Source of the DNA: an uncultured bacterium
GTDB lineage: Bacteria; Bacillota; Clostridia; Lachnospirales; Lachnospiraceae
Assembly (NCBI GenBank): GCA_947088515.1
Contig: CAMUHA010000001.1
Coordinates: 3,645-67,644, forward strand
Direction: 5' to 3'
DNA length: 64,000 nt
Part shown: in pieces, positions 16,610-24,854 of the stretch
Layout of the letters: each line of letters opens with the position of its first letter
Position numbering within the stretch: the stretch's first letter is position 1
Position numbers and translations under genes: made by a program
Notes under the pieces: model-generated
What the model saw: the letters and a program-made list of their open reading frames with translations, nothing else
The model's database searches: none
What the model was told of the DNA's origin: nothing

Positions 16610-19191
16610 AAAAGGTAGCAAACAAGAAAGTTATCCGTACCCTGTATTATCGCACAATGCGGGAAAAGCGGTGGAAAAATCTGATTGCAGTTCTGGCAAT
16701 TGCCTTAACATCAGTGCTTTTTACAGCGTTGTTTACTGTGGGAGGCTCTCTGATAACAACGTTTCAGGAATCTACCTTCCGGCAGATTGGAACCAGCGCT
16801 CATGGCGGTTATAAGTATCTTTCTGTGGAAGAATACGAAAAAATAAAGGCGGCAGGCGGCTATAAAGAAATTTCTTATGACATTGTGGCAGGATTTGGGG
16901 GATCCCCAGAGTTAAATGCCATTCAGACAGAGGTACGTTATTCCGAAGATAAAGGGGCAAAATGGAGCTATTGCTATCCGGAAAAAGGAAGGATGCCGGA
17001 AGATATCAATGAGTGCGCCGCCAGTAGTAAGGTACTGGAAGCCCTTGGAGTTCCCCTAAAACTGGGGGAAAAGGTGCCTATCAGCATTCAGACACGCGAT
17101 GAAGCGGGGAATGAAATTGTTTTGGAAGAAGAATTTATTTTAAGTGGGTTCTGGTATTCCAATGATGCCTCCCATGCAGAGGAATTCTGGATTTCAAAGC
17201 CCTGGCTGGAGGAACATATTGCTCTTTTGCATAAGAATTATAACAAACGCTTGGAAGAGGAAGGGGTTTATTATGCCGAAGGCACTATACAGGCAGCAAT
17301 ATACTTTGACTCTGCGTATGACATTGAAGCGCAAATGGAGGAATTGACCAAACGTGCGGGATTTATGGAAGATGAAGTTAGCATCAGTGTGAACTGGGGA
17401 TATGCAACGTCTTCAGTGGACGGGATGACTCTGGCAATAGGGATTGGCCTTCTGGGAATTATTATTTTATCCGGTTATCTGATTATTTACAATATTTTCT
17501 ATATAAACGTGACTGCAGATATCCGCTATTATGGGCTGTTAAAAACCATAGGAACCACAGGAAGGCAGCTTCGTCATATGGTCCGGGGGCAGGCTTTTCT
17601 GCTTTCGGGGGCAGGCATTCCTCTGGGGCTTTTGTTTGGGTGGCTTGTAGGAAAAGGCGCGCTTCCTTCTGTATATGCAGCGTTGGAAACAAGCGGCGTG
17701 AGAAGGGTGACGCTGAATCCGGCCGTATTTGCAGGTTCGGCATTGTTTTCCCTGCTGGTGGTTTATTTAAGCTGTATCAAACCCTGCCGTCTGGCAGCAA
17801 AGGTGTCTCCCATTGAAGCGGTGCGGTATGTGGAAAGTATCCAGTGTAAAAAGAAAGAAAAGAAATCAGCCAGGGTTTCCATGGGCAGAATGGCAGCGGC
17901 AAATATGGGGAGAAACAAGCGGAAGGCCGTTCTGGTAGTTGCCTCCTTATCCTTAAGCCTGATACTGATTAATGGCACCTATTGTCTGGTAAAGGGATTT
18001 TCTTTTGATGAATATGTATCAATGTATCTGCTTAGGGATATGCAGATCGGTCATTATTCTCTCGTAAACATGGCGGCGCCGGTAAGAGACTATCAGGCAG
18101 TTACGCCGGAAATACTTGCGGAAATTAAGGAAATTCCAGGGGTGGAGACTGTCTTTACCATAAAAAACTCTGGAGGTACGGCAGGAATGCCGGAAAAAAT
18201 GAAAGATAGATATATAGAATTTTATAATTCTGAGGAAATGGAAGATATGCCATGGACAAAGGATATTATAGAGCCAGTCAAGGAAAGCGGGGAGGTAAAT
18301 ACAAATAGCTATTGTATGGAAGAGTCACTTTTTCCGTATATGAAGATTCTGGAGGGGGATTTTGATGCGGAAAAATATATGCAGGGAGGATATGTGCTGC
18401 TTTCAATGAATTATCTTTCAAAATGGGCTTTGGGGTCTGTGGGAGATAAAATCATGGTGAAAGGTTATGAGGCGGAAGGCGCACCGGAAAAGGCACCAGA
18501 AAAGGCACCGGAAAAAGAGCTGGAGGTGATGGCGATTGTGGAATTCCCCTATTCTCTTGGCACACGTTCCACAATTGTCGGCGCCGCAGAGCTTTTGGTC
18601 AGTGAAAAGGATTTTGAGGAATTGTATATCACAAAAGGCTTCCTTCATGCCTGTCTGGATGTGGAAGATGGAAAGGAAGAGCAGGTGGCGGATGAGATAA
18701 ATGGATGGATAGCGGCACAGCATCCGGAGCTTGCGCTTACTACGAAAGAGTCTCTTAGACAGGAATTTTCCAAAGAAATGAGAATGTTTTCTGTGATAGG
18801 CGGGCTGCTTGGTTTTATTTTGGCTATTATCGGAGTTTTAAATTTAGCTAATGCAATGATAACGGGAATTTTATCCAGAAAACAGGAATTTGCCATGATG
18901 CAGGCAGTTGGAATGACTGGCAGGCAGTTAGAACAGATGCTGACAATGGAGGGAATCTGGTATGGTATCTGGACGCTGGCCATTGTGGCTACGATTGGTA
19001 ATGTAATAAGTTATGGACTGATTTATATGCTGGGGAAAAACATGAACTTCTTTGTATGGGAGTTCCATATACTGCCTCTTGTGGTGAGTGTTCCTGTGCT
19101 GGCAGCATTTTCAGCGCTCCTGCCGGTTGTGTGTTATCATGCTTTGTGCAAAAAGAGCATTATTGAAAGACTTCGCCTGGCGGAGGTTTAG
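16606..19191 (+). CDS. ABC transporter permease with two FtsX-like domains
   Basis: An 861-residue membrane partner of the preceding ATPase. It has a first helix near residues 25-47 (NLIAVLAIALTSVLFTALF), a large extracytoplasmic domain, and helices at about 275-300, 330-350 and 370-390. A cytoplasmic link with SPIEAVRYVES follows, then a second unit with a helix near 445 and a second outer domain. The three final helices lie at about 725-745, 780-800 and 820-845. This is the two-unit layout of MacB-like/VexP permeases of Firmicutes rather than the ten-helix BceB type. A 12-base tandem repeat (18481-18516, three copies) encodes APEK three times in the second outer domain. Substrate unknown; peptide or stress-related export is usual. 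Confidence 0.9.
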   Translation: MKKVANKKVIRTLYYRTMREKRWKNLIAVLAIALTSVLFTALFTVGGSLITTFQESTFRQIGTSAHGGYKYLSVEEYEKIKAAGGYKEISYDIVAGFGGSPELNAIQTEVRYSEDKGAKWSYCYPEKGRMPEDINECAASSKVLEALGVPLKLGEKVPISIQTRDEAGNEIVLEEEFILSGFWYSNDASHAEEFWISKPWLEEHIALLHKNYNKRLEEEGVYYAEGTIQAAIYFDSAYDIEAQMEELTKRAGFMEDEVSISVNWGYATSSVDGMTLAIGIGLLGIIILSGYLIIYNIFYINVTADIRYYGLLKTIGTTGRQLRHMVRGQAFLLSGAGIPLGLLFGWLVGKGALPSVYAALETSGVRRVTLNPAVFAGSALFSLLVVYLSCIKPCRLAAKVSPIEAVRYVESIQCKKKEKKSARVSMGRMAAANMGRNKRKAVLVVASLSLSLILINGTYCLVKGFSFDEYVSMYLLRDMQIGHYSLVNMAAPVRDYQAVTPEILAEIKEIPGVETVFTIKNSGGTAGMPEKMKDRYIEFYNSEEMEDMPWTKDIIEPVKESGEVNTNSYCMEESLFPYMKILEGDFDAEKYMQGGYVLLSMNYLSKWALGSVGDKIMVKGYEAEGAPEKAPEKAPEKELEVMAIVEFPYSLGTRSTIVGAAELLVSEKDFEELYITKGFLHACLDVEDGKEEQVADEINGWIAAQHPELALTTKESLRQEFSKEMRMFSVIGGLLGFILAIIGVLNLANAMITGILSRKQEFAMMQAVGMTGRQLEQMLTMEGIWYGIWTLAIVATIGNVISYGLIYMLGKNMNFFVWEFHILPLVVSVPVLAAFSALLPVVCYHALCKKSIIERLRLAEV
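18481..18516 (+). repeat. Three 12-bp tandem repeats inside the permease gene
   Basis: GCACCGGAAAAG occurs three times in tandem (the second copy has A for G at one position, and the third ends AAAAA). The frame is kept, so copy-number change would lengthen or shorten an outer-domain linker by four residues without breaking the protein. Confidence 0.8.
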
Positions 19192-19196
19192 AAGCA

Positions 19197-19241
19197 GAAA
19201 ATTGAAAGGCAGCGGCATTACAATTCTTTTAATGCCGCTGC
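19197..19241 (-). terminator. Intrinsic terminator of the pse operon
   Basis: GCAGCGGCATTA and TAATGCCGCTGC form a perfect 12-bp stem at 19209-19220 and 19230-19241. On the minus strand it is followed by CCTTTCAATTTTC. One arm overlaps the pseG stop codon. It may also block read-through from the converging permease gene. Confidence 0.75.
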
Positions 19242-20456
19242 AATGCGTAAAGCGCCCTGCCCATCAACAAACCGCCGCATAGCGTCATGGGCAGTTTTTC
19301 TTTGGGAAAAGGAACAACTGACTTTAGGGGAGTTTTCCTGGATAGAAGAAATGGCAGTGTCAAAACAACAGTCAGAATATGACATACATGTCATAGAATC
19401 AATAAATGACAGCACATTTTCGAAAACCTTGTCGGGTTCGTTCCTTATATCCCCCATATATGGAATTGCCCTTTCCTGGTGAAAGGCGTTGGCAGAAGGA
19501 ATCTGGTTGTCGGCCATGGTGAAGCTTACAGATGGAATGCCAAGGGCACACAGCTCGTAAAGGGTGGTGCCGGCAGCAGAAACTGCCAGGTCGCATTTTT
19601 CCATCAGGGAGGCCATATCACTAACCGCTTCATGGAGCTGCAAAAGGGGAAGGGATGCAGCAAGCTGCCGAAGCTTTTGGGTATCCGTATTTAATTTACC
19701 CACTGCCAAATGGAAAGTAATATCACGGATTTGCGGGACTGACAGGCTTGGGGGGCAGGATTTTCCGGTATGGATGAGGAGAATCTGCCGGGCAAAGTCC
19801 AGACAAAAATGACAGGGGTCACTGCCGCCTGTGGTTATAAGTATATCTGTTACCTTTGTCTTGATGGTTATCTGTCTGTTTAGAAACTGTGGGCGCAGGG
19901 GAGTATAAGCAGCGCCAAGAAGGAGCTTTCCTGCATTTTGATAAGCGGCTCTGTAGGAAGGCATAAGCTCATCTGGTATAATATCATAATTGATAACCAG
20001 GTCAGCCGGGTAGTCAAAAAGCTGTAAATCATCCAGATAAGCGGTTTTAACTAAAGGCTTTAAGGAGGAAAAATATTTATCTGTTATATAATAGGAATCA
20101 ATAAAATAAACGATTTCTTTATTTGTGACATTTGTGTCATGAATAAAAGTATTTATAGCAGGGTAAGGGAAGGAAAGCAGGGAGATAATTTCTGGAAGTT
20201 CCTGTTCCAGATGATTATAGGCGGCTGACTTTAAGTTTATGACGGGAATGTGGTTTGCTGCATTCCCGTCAGTTTTTTCCACGGTATTTAGAAGTCCCTT
20301 AAGCAGCAGGGAGCTTTCTTTATCAGAAACCAGAAAGCACACTTCCATACCAGCCCTTTGGCAGGCAAGGGCAATGGAAAAACAGCGTACCAGATGGCCG
20401 GATGCTATTTGACTGTTTCCATCTGTTCTAAAGCATATTAGCCGATTAGCTCCCAT
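19218..20456 (-). CDS. pseG: UDP-2,4-diacetamido-trideoxy-altropyranose hydrolase (PseG-like)
   Basis: Removes UDP from the 2,4-diacetamido-2,4,6-trideoxyhexose before condensation to pseudaminic acid; a cytoplasmic GT-B-fold enzyme. FRTDGNSQIASGHLVRC at about residues 9-25 is the N-terminal PseG/SpsG glycine motif, with the conserved D and GH. The C-terminal half has ITTGGSDP, VSDMASLMEKCDLAVSAAG, TTLYELCALGIPSV and NQIPSANAF, matching the UDP site and family ending. At 412 residues it is somewhat longer than common PseG proteins, with an expanded middle. It overlaps pseI by 19 bases and has little ribosome binding site of its own, so coupling is likely. Last gene of the operon. Confidence 0.87.
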   Translation of the reverse strand: MGANRLICFRTDGNSQIASGHLVRCFSIALACQRAGMEVCFLVSDKESSLLLKGLLNTVEKTDGNAANHIPVINLKSAAYNHLEQELPEIISLLSFPYPAINTFIHDTNVTNKEIVYFIDSYYITDKYFSSLKPLVKTAYLDDLQLFDYPADLVINYDIIPDELMPSYRAAYQNAGKLLLGAAYTPLRPQFLNRQITIKTKVTDILITTGGSDPCHFCLDFARQILLIHTGKSCPPSLSVPQIRDITFHLAVGKLNTDTQKLRQLAASLPLLQLHEAVSDMASLMEKCDLAVSAAGTTLYELCALGIPSVSFTMADNQIPSANAFHQERAIPYMGDIRNEPDKVFENVLSFIDSMTCMSYSDCCFDTAISSIQENSPKVSCSFSQRKTAHDAMRRFVDGQGALRIAAALKEL

Positions 20457-21499
20457 GAGAGTGGCGTTCCTTTCTTCAAGAATTTTCTGGCCGTTTTGCC
20501 TAATATTTCCTCATAATACATGGTATGAAGTCCATTTAGCCCATTGCCGGGACGGATGGAGCGGACGTTTGCTGCTGTAAGAATCTCTCCGGCAGCGATA
20601 TCCTTAACAGCAAATAAGGAACGTGAACCGCCATGTTCCAGCTTCTGGGTGTCGGTAAGACAATATTCGCTGCTGCCAAGGGCCTTTTCCATAATGCGGA
20701 TATCTTTTACCAGATGGGCAAACTCCTCAGGCTCCATGGAAAAGGCTCCGTCAGGGCCGCCGTCAGACCGCCGCAGGGTGATGTGCTTTTCCACCATCTT
20801 TACGCCAAGGGCAATGGAGCCGGCGGAGACGATGGTTCCCATGGTATGGTCAGAGATTCCCACCAGGCAGTCATAGGTTTTGGCCAGCGTGGGGATGACA
20901 TTTAAGTTTACATCTTCGTAAGGAGTGGGGTAGGCGGAAACGCATTTTAAAAGAATTATATCTTCATTCCCCTCTTCCCTGCATACGCAAATGGCACGGC
21001 TTATATCCTCCGGGTAAGCGACTCCGGTGGACAAAATTACAGGCTTGTGAAGCCGGGCAACCTTTCGGATTAAAGGAATGTCATTAATTTCGTAAGAAGC
21101 GATTTTGTATGCCGGCACATCCATTTTTTCAAGAAAATCAACAGATGTAAAGTCAAAAGGGGAGGAAAAACATTCCAGTCCCAGCCTAAGCGCCTCTTCT
21201 TTAAGCCTTGGCTGCCATTCCCACGGTGTGTATGCCTCGCTGTAAAGCTTGTAAAGAGTGGTTCCGTCCCAGATGGTTCCTTCATTGATTTGAAAATGGG
21301 GGTCATCACAGTCAATAGTGATGGAGTCAGCAGTATAAGTCTGTAGTTTCACTGCATCGGCGCCTGCTTCTTTGGCGGCATGGATAATTTCCAGCGCCCT
21401 GCCATAGTCCTGATTGTGGTTGGCGGAGAGCTCTGCCACAACAAAAACAGGAGAGGTTTCACTGATGGTCCGGGTTCCGATTTTGATTTCTTTATTCAT
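20438..21499 (-). CDS. pseI: Pseudaminic acid synthase (NeuB family)
   Basis: Condenses phosphoenolpyruvate with a six-carbon amino sugar to give a nine-carbon nonulosonic acid. It is 353 residues with the NeuB barrel: VAELSANHNQDYGRALE, AGADAVKLQTYTADS, ECFSSPFDFTSVDFLE, PAYKIASYEINDIPLI, VGISDHTMGT and VKMVEKHITLRR. A C-terminal SAF (antifreeze-like) domain of about 60 residues follows (RSLFAVKDIAAGEILTAANV, RPGNGL). The GPDGAFSMEPEEF wording and the pairing with pseG and pseF favour pseudaminate over sialate; a legionaminate-type product cannot be ruled out from sequence alone. GAGG is 6 bases before the ATG. Confidence 0.9.
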   Translation of the reverse strand: MNKEIKIGTRTISETSPVFVVAELSANHNQDYGRALEIIHAAKEAGADAVKLQTYTADSITIDCDDPHFQINEGTIWDGTTLYKLYSEAYTPWEWQPRLKEEALRLGLECFSSPFDFTSVDFLEKMDVPAYKIASYEINDIPLIRKVARLHKPVILSTGVAYPEDISRAICVCREEGNEDIILLKCVSAYPTPYEDVNLNVIPTLAKTYDCLVGISDHTMGTIVSAGSIALGVKMVEKHITLRRSDGGPDGAFSMEPEEFAHLVKDIRIMEKALGSSEYCLTDTQKLEHGGSRSLFAVKDIAAGEILTAANVRSIRPGNGLNGLHTMYYEEILGKTARKFLKKGTPLSWELIG

Positions 21500-21542
21500 A
21501 AATTACCTCATAAAAATTTTTCTTTTAATGTCTGTGGGACTT

Positions 21543-22739
21543 TTAAAAATAGTTTTTTTGTAAAAATTCCTCATTTGTCCAGGTTTCTCTTGCTTTAAAC
21601 AAAGAGTGGTCTTCCCGTTCCACATAGACAGCCGGAAAATAGTTGATAAACAATGGGTTCAGGCACATGGTATACCCGCCGGCTGTGTCGTAGATAACCT
21701 TATCTCCGGGAACAAGAGCCGGGCCGTCATTGATTTCAAAAAGCTTGTCGTACTCCATGCAGGTGGCTCCGCACACCCATTGGGAAGGTTCTGTATTTCT
21801 GATGGAAGGGTCAGAAAGATACTCCATATGGTGGGGGTAAACGTGTCTGGTGACAAGCGGGTTTAAGTTGGTGCGGCTGCCATCTGTCACCACAAATTTC
21901 CGGCCACGGATGTCTTTGACATCAATTACGGCGGTTTCAAAAGTGGTGGCGCGGGAAATAAGGGAAACGCCTGGCTCTGCAATCAGTATTGTTTTCCGGG
22001 GGTCAAAGTGGGCAGACAGTTCTTTTCCTATTTCTTTAAAGTAGTCCTGGTAATTTGGCATATCATCCCTGCCGCCGAAGTAGCCGCCGCCCATATCTAC
22101 ATAAGAAAGGGAAAGGTTATATTCTTTGGCGATGCGAACCGCCATTTTGGCAAGGGCGCCAAAGACCTGTACGGAACGGGATTTGGTGGAGGTGTGCAGA
22201 TGAAGACCGGAAATCCTCACATTGGGAAGCTGGGAAAGGCGGTCAATCACATTTTTTAAAACCCCGTTTTCATAGCAATAGCCAAATCTGCCGCACTCTC
22301 CAAAGGCAGGTTCTTCCTCCGTACAAAGGGATGCAATATCACAGTTTACCCGCAGTCCGATTTTTAAATGCCGGTTGGGATAACTGGCGCTGAATTCTTC
22401 CATCCAGTCAAGCTCATAGTTCGAATCCAGATTGATATATCCCCCGGAAAGCAGCAGAGATTCAAACACCTTTTTATCCTTAACAGGGCCGTTATAAATA
22501 ATTTGTTTTTCTAAAAAACCCATCCGAAGGGCAAGGTCGTATTCGTTTTTTGACACTACTTCCGCATAAAAACCGTGGGACTTCAGGTAAGTAAGAAGCC
22601 ATGGAAGGGAGTTGGTTTTTACGGAATATCCCGCAATATAGTTGCCCCAGTTTTGGGACAGGGAATCTTTTAAAAGTGAAATATCATATAGTAAATCCTT
22701 TTCCCTGATTAGAAAAAAAGGCGTTTTGGGCTGTTTCAT
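21543..22739 (-). CDS. PLP-dependent decarboxylase, LysA-like (fold type III), in the pse operon
   Basis: A 398-residue alanine-racemase-fold enzyme. GYSVKTN carries the PLP lysine (K41). KSRSVQVFGALAKM precedes the glycine-rich phosphate site VDMGGGYFGG; EPGVSLISRATTF is the cofactor-contacting loop. CGATCMEYDKLFE is the C-terminal Cys-containing motif that completes the active site across the dimer. The family removes the alpha-carboxyl of diaminopimelate, lysine, ornithine or related compounds; the true substrate here is unknown. It sits between pseF (4-base overlap) and pseI (43 bases), with a perfect AGGAGG, so it is expressed with nonulosonate enzymes. It is not a known step of the pseudaminate route. 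Diaminopimelate decarboxylase for lysine is less likely given the context. Confidence 0.85.
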   Translation of the reverse strand: MKQPKTPFFLIREKDLLYDISLLKDSLSQNWGNYIAGYSVKTNSLPWLLTYLKSHGFYAEVVSKNEYDLALRMGFLEKQIIYNGPVKDKKVFESLLLSGGYINLDSNYELDWMEEFSASYPNRHLKIGLRVNCDIASLCTEEEPAFGECGRFGYCYENGVLKNVIDRLSQLPNVRISGLHLHTSTKSRSVQVFGALAKMAVRIAKEYNLSLSYVDMGGGYFGGRDDMPNYQDYFKEIGKELSAHFDPRKTILIAEPGVSLISRATTFETAVIDVKDIRGRKFVVTDGSRTNLNPLVTRHVYPHHMEYLSDPSIRNTEPSQWVCGATCMEYDKLFEINDGPALVPGDKVIYDTAGGYTMCLNPLFINYFPAVYVEREDHSLFKARETWTNEEFLQKNYF

Positions 22740-23461
22740 TGACAGTTACCTCCTTTGATGGATGATGCGCTGCTTTGGTGCAGCGTTTGGTACTTAAGCT
22801 CTGCCATCTGCCAGTCTTCCATAGTATCAATATCCTGAACCTCCATTTCTGTCAGCACAAGGGGAAGAAGGGAGGGAACATCCGTTGTGCCTTCCCTGAA
22901 AAAGGCGTCTGTCCGGCAGGCATAGAACTGGCCGCAGTCATGGTAAACGGTTGGAAGGTCCTGACTGCGGGCTGCGGCATATTGGGGAAACTGCCGCTTT
23001 AGAAAGCCGTCTGTGCCGATGAGAAGTCCCCGCTGGGGCGGGTAAGAAAAAGGAACTACAGGCATAACGCTATCTGCGCTCTCCAACAATTCCATGGCGA
23101 TGCGCAGCCGCTGGCCGCTTAAAAAGGGAGCCGTAGGGTAAATACAGCAAAAAGAGACAAAATTCTGTCCCAGTTTTTGATAGGATTGCAGCACTTCCAT
23201 AATCACATCGTCTGTGGAAGCATAATCTCCTGCAGTTTCCGGCGACCGGAAAAAGGGAACGCTGGCCCCTGCCTTTTGGGCAATTTCTGCAATTTCTTTA
23301 TCGTCTGTGGAAACCATAATTTCATCAAAAACACCAGCGCATCTGGCAGCTTCAATGGAATAATGCAAAATAGGCTTCCCGCAGAATTCCTTTATATTTT
23401 TACGTGGAATCCGTTTACTGCCGCCCCGGGCGGTAATAATTGCTAGTCTTTTATTGTTCAA
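22736..23461 (-). CDS. pseF: Pseudaminic acid cytidylyltransferase
   Basis: Activates the nonulosonic acid as its CMP ester. It is 241 residues, the normal size for PseF/NeuA catalytic proteins. ITARGGSKRIPRKNIKEFCG at residues 9-28 is the family nucleotide-binding loop; DEIMVSTDDKEIAEIA and YPTAPFLSGQRL (the CMP-sugar synthetase SPT-like segment) follow, and QDIDTMEDWQMAEL ends the core. The start is a TTG at 23461 with GAGG 5 bases upstream, which decides the start. First gene of the minus-strand operon, with a promoter at 23529-23557. Confidence 0.92.
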   Translation of the reverse strand: MNNKRLAIITARGGSKRIPRKNIKEFCGKPILHYSIEAARCAGVFDEIMVSTDDKEIAEIAQKAGASVPFFRSPETAGDYASTDDVIMEVLQSYQKLGQNFVSFCCIYPTAPFLSGQRLRIAMELLESADSVMPVVPFSYPPQRGLLIGTDGFLKRQFPQYAAARSQDLPTVYHDCGQFYACRTDAFFREGTTDVPSLLPLVLTEMEVQDIDTMEDWQMAELKYQTLHQSSASSIKGGNCQ

Positions 23462-23528
23462 GTTTTCCTCATTTCTGCTTTGTGTTTTGCAAAGCTGGTT
23501 GTATTGGCTCTATACTGCAGACAGTTTG

Positions 23529-23557
23529 ATTATACAACATGAAAAGCAAATTATAAA
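23529..23557 (-). promoter_or_regulatory. Predicted promoter of the pse operon
   Basis: On the minus strand, TTTATA (complement of 23552-23557) and a perfect TATAAT (complement of 23529-23534) are 17 bases apart, about 68 bases before the pseF TTG start. Confidence 0.6.
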
Positions 23558-23593
23558 GACTGTGAAGTATAGTCAGAAAATTTTATGAAGCAG

Positions 23594-23622
23594 ATGACAG
23601 GCTGTGGAAAATGTAATATTAT
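23594..23622 (+). promoter_or_regulatory. Predicted promoter of the GT52-like gene and plus-strand glycan locus
   Basis: ATGACA (23594-23599) and TATTAT (23617-23622) are 17 bases apart, 35 bases before the ATG at 23657. It diverges from the pse promoter, so both directions could share control. Confidence 0.5.
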
Positions 23623-23656
23623 AAATATAAAACAGTATTGTCTAAGCGAAAGGTAA

Positions 23657-24784
23657 ATGAAGGGAGTTATTCCGAACTTGAGTGTCCAGAAACAGAAAAA
23701 GAGAATTTATATTTGCCATACTTATTATCATGCGTATATTGCATGTCTGAAGGAACTGAATCTGCCGGAAAATGGAAGCGGGGCAGTAAGGGGGCAGGCG
23801 TCCCTGATGTTAAGTTCCCTGTCAAATGATTTTGGCAATTTAGCAAAGAGAGTCACAAAATCGGGACTTTTTGCGGAGGTGATTCCATACGAGGAAAAGG
23901 AAGAGCGCTTTTTCCCGCAGCTTGAAAAGTATCATAAGGACAGGGGAAATATTCTGCTTAATATGCTTGCGAGAATAAGGTTTACCAAAATGATGGGGCG
24001 TCTTCAGGCGCCCTTTGTGCCTGTGGATTTGAAAGAATATGAGGATATTTATGTGTTCTGTGATTCAGACCCCATAGGGTATTATTTAAATGCCTTTAAA
24101 ATTTATTATCACGCCCTGGAAGACGGACTTGACTGCATACGGTATTATGACACGGCAAGATACGATAACCGCAGGCACTTTAAGCTGAAAGCATGGATGG
24201 CGGCAAGAAACCTTATCTTTATCCAGAATGGATATGCAAAATATTGTCTGGACATGGAGGTTAATGACATTTCTGTGCTGCAGTATTCCTGTCCCAAATA
24301 TATTGAGAAACCGCGGAGGGAACTGACACAGGGGCTGAAAGAAAAAGAAAAAAAGACATTGGTGTCAATTTTTATAGAAGACAGGGAGGCGCTGGAAAAA
24401 ACGCTTTTATATGGAAGGGGAGATAAACATAAAGTTTTGGTTTTGTCAGAGCCTTTATGCGATATGGAAACAAGAGCGCGGATTTTTCAGGATATTATAA
24501 AGGAATATGGCAATATTGGGGGAATGCAGGCACAGATTCTGATTAAAGTCCATCCAAGGGATACGCTGGATTACAGGAAGCTTTTTCCGCAGCATATTGT
24601 ACTTGACGGTAAATTTCCCATGGAGATTTTAAATGATATACCGGGGCTTATTTTTGACAGGGTTGTCACTGTGTTTACTGTGCCATCGGCCATTATGTTT
24701 GCCAGAGAAAAGATTTTTCTGGGGGAGGATTTTATGGATAAATATGAAGCACCTGAAATTCACCGTCAGAATGAACAGATTTGA
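23657..24784 (+). CDS. Glycosyltransferase family 52-like (sialyl/pseudaminyl-transferase candidate)
   Basis: A 375-residue protein without membrane segments. The N-terminus KRIYICHTYYHAYIACLKE and the C-terminal ILIKVHPRDTLDYRKLFPQH, FPMEIL and TVFTVPSAIMFA match the pattern of GT52 lipooligosaccharide sialyltransferases (Lst-like), which use CMP-activated nonulosonic acids. It is divergent from the pse operon across a shared 195-base promoter region, so it is a good candidate to transfer the product of PseFGI. The ribosome binding site GAAAGG is only 3 bases before the ATG; a TTG at 23678 is an alternative start. The family call is from motif memory, not a search. Confidence 0.7.
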   Translation: MKGVIPNLSVQKQKKRIYICHTYYHAYIACLKELNLPENGSGAVRGQASLMLSSLSNDFGNLAKRVTKSGLFAEVIPYEEKEERFFPQLEKYHKDRGNILLNMLARIRFTKMMGRLQAPFVPVDLKEYEDIYVFCDSDPIGYYLNAFKIYYHALEDGLDCIRYYDTARYDNRRHFKLKAWMAARNLIFIQNGYAKYCLDMEVNDISVLQYSCPKYIEKPRRELTQGLKEKEKKTLVSIFIEDREALEKTLLYGRGDKHKVLVLSEPLCDMETRARIFQDIIKEYGNIGGMQAQILIKVHPRDTLDYRKLFPQHIVLDGKFPMEILNDIPGLIFDRVVTVFTVPSAIMFAREKIFLGEDFMDKYEAPEIHRQNEQI

Positions 24785-24854
24785 CCCCAAGAGCCCGCTT
24801 AGGCGCTGGACGGTTTTTGTCTGTGCAAATACGCCCAGGTATGGAGGAATTTAA

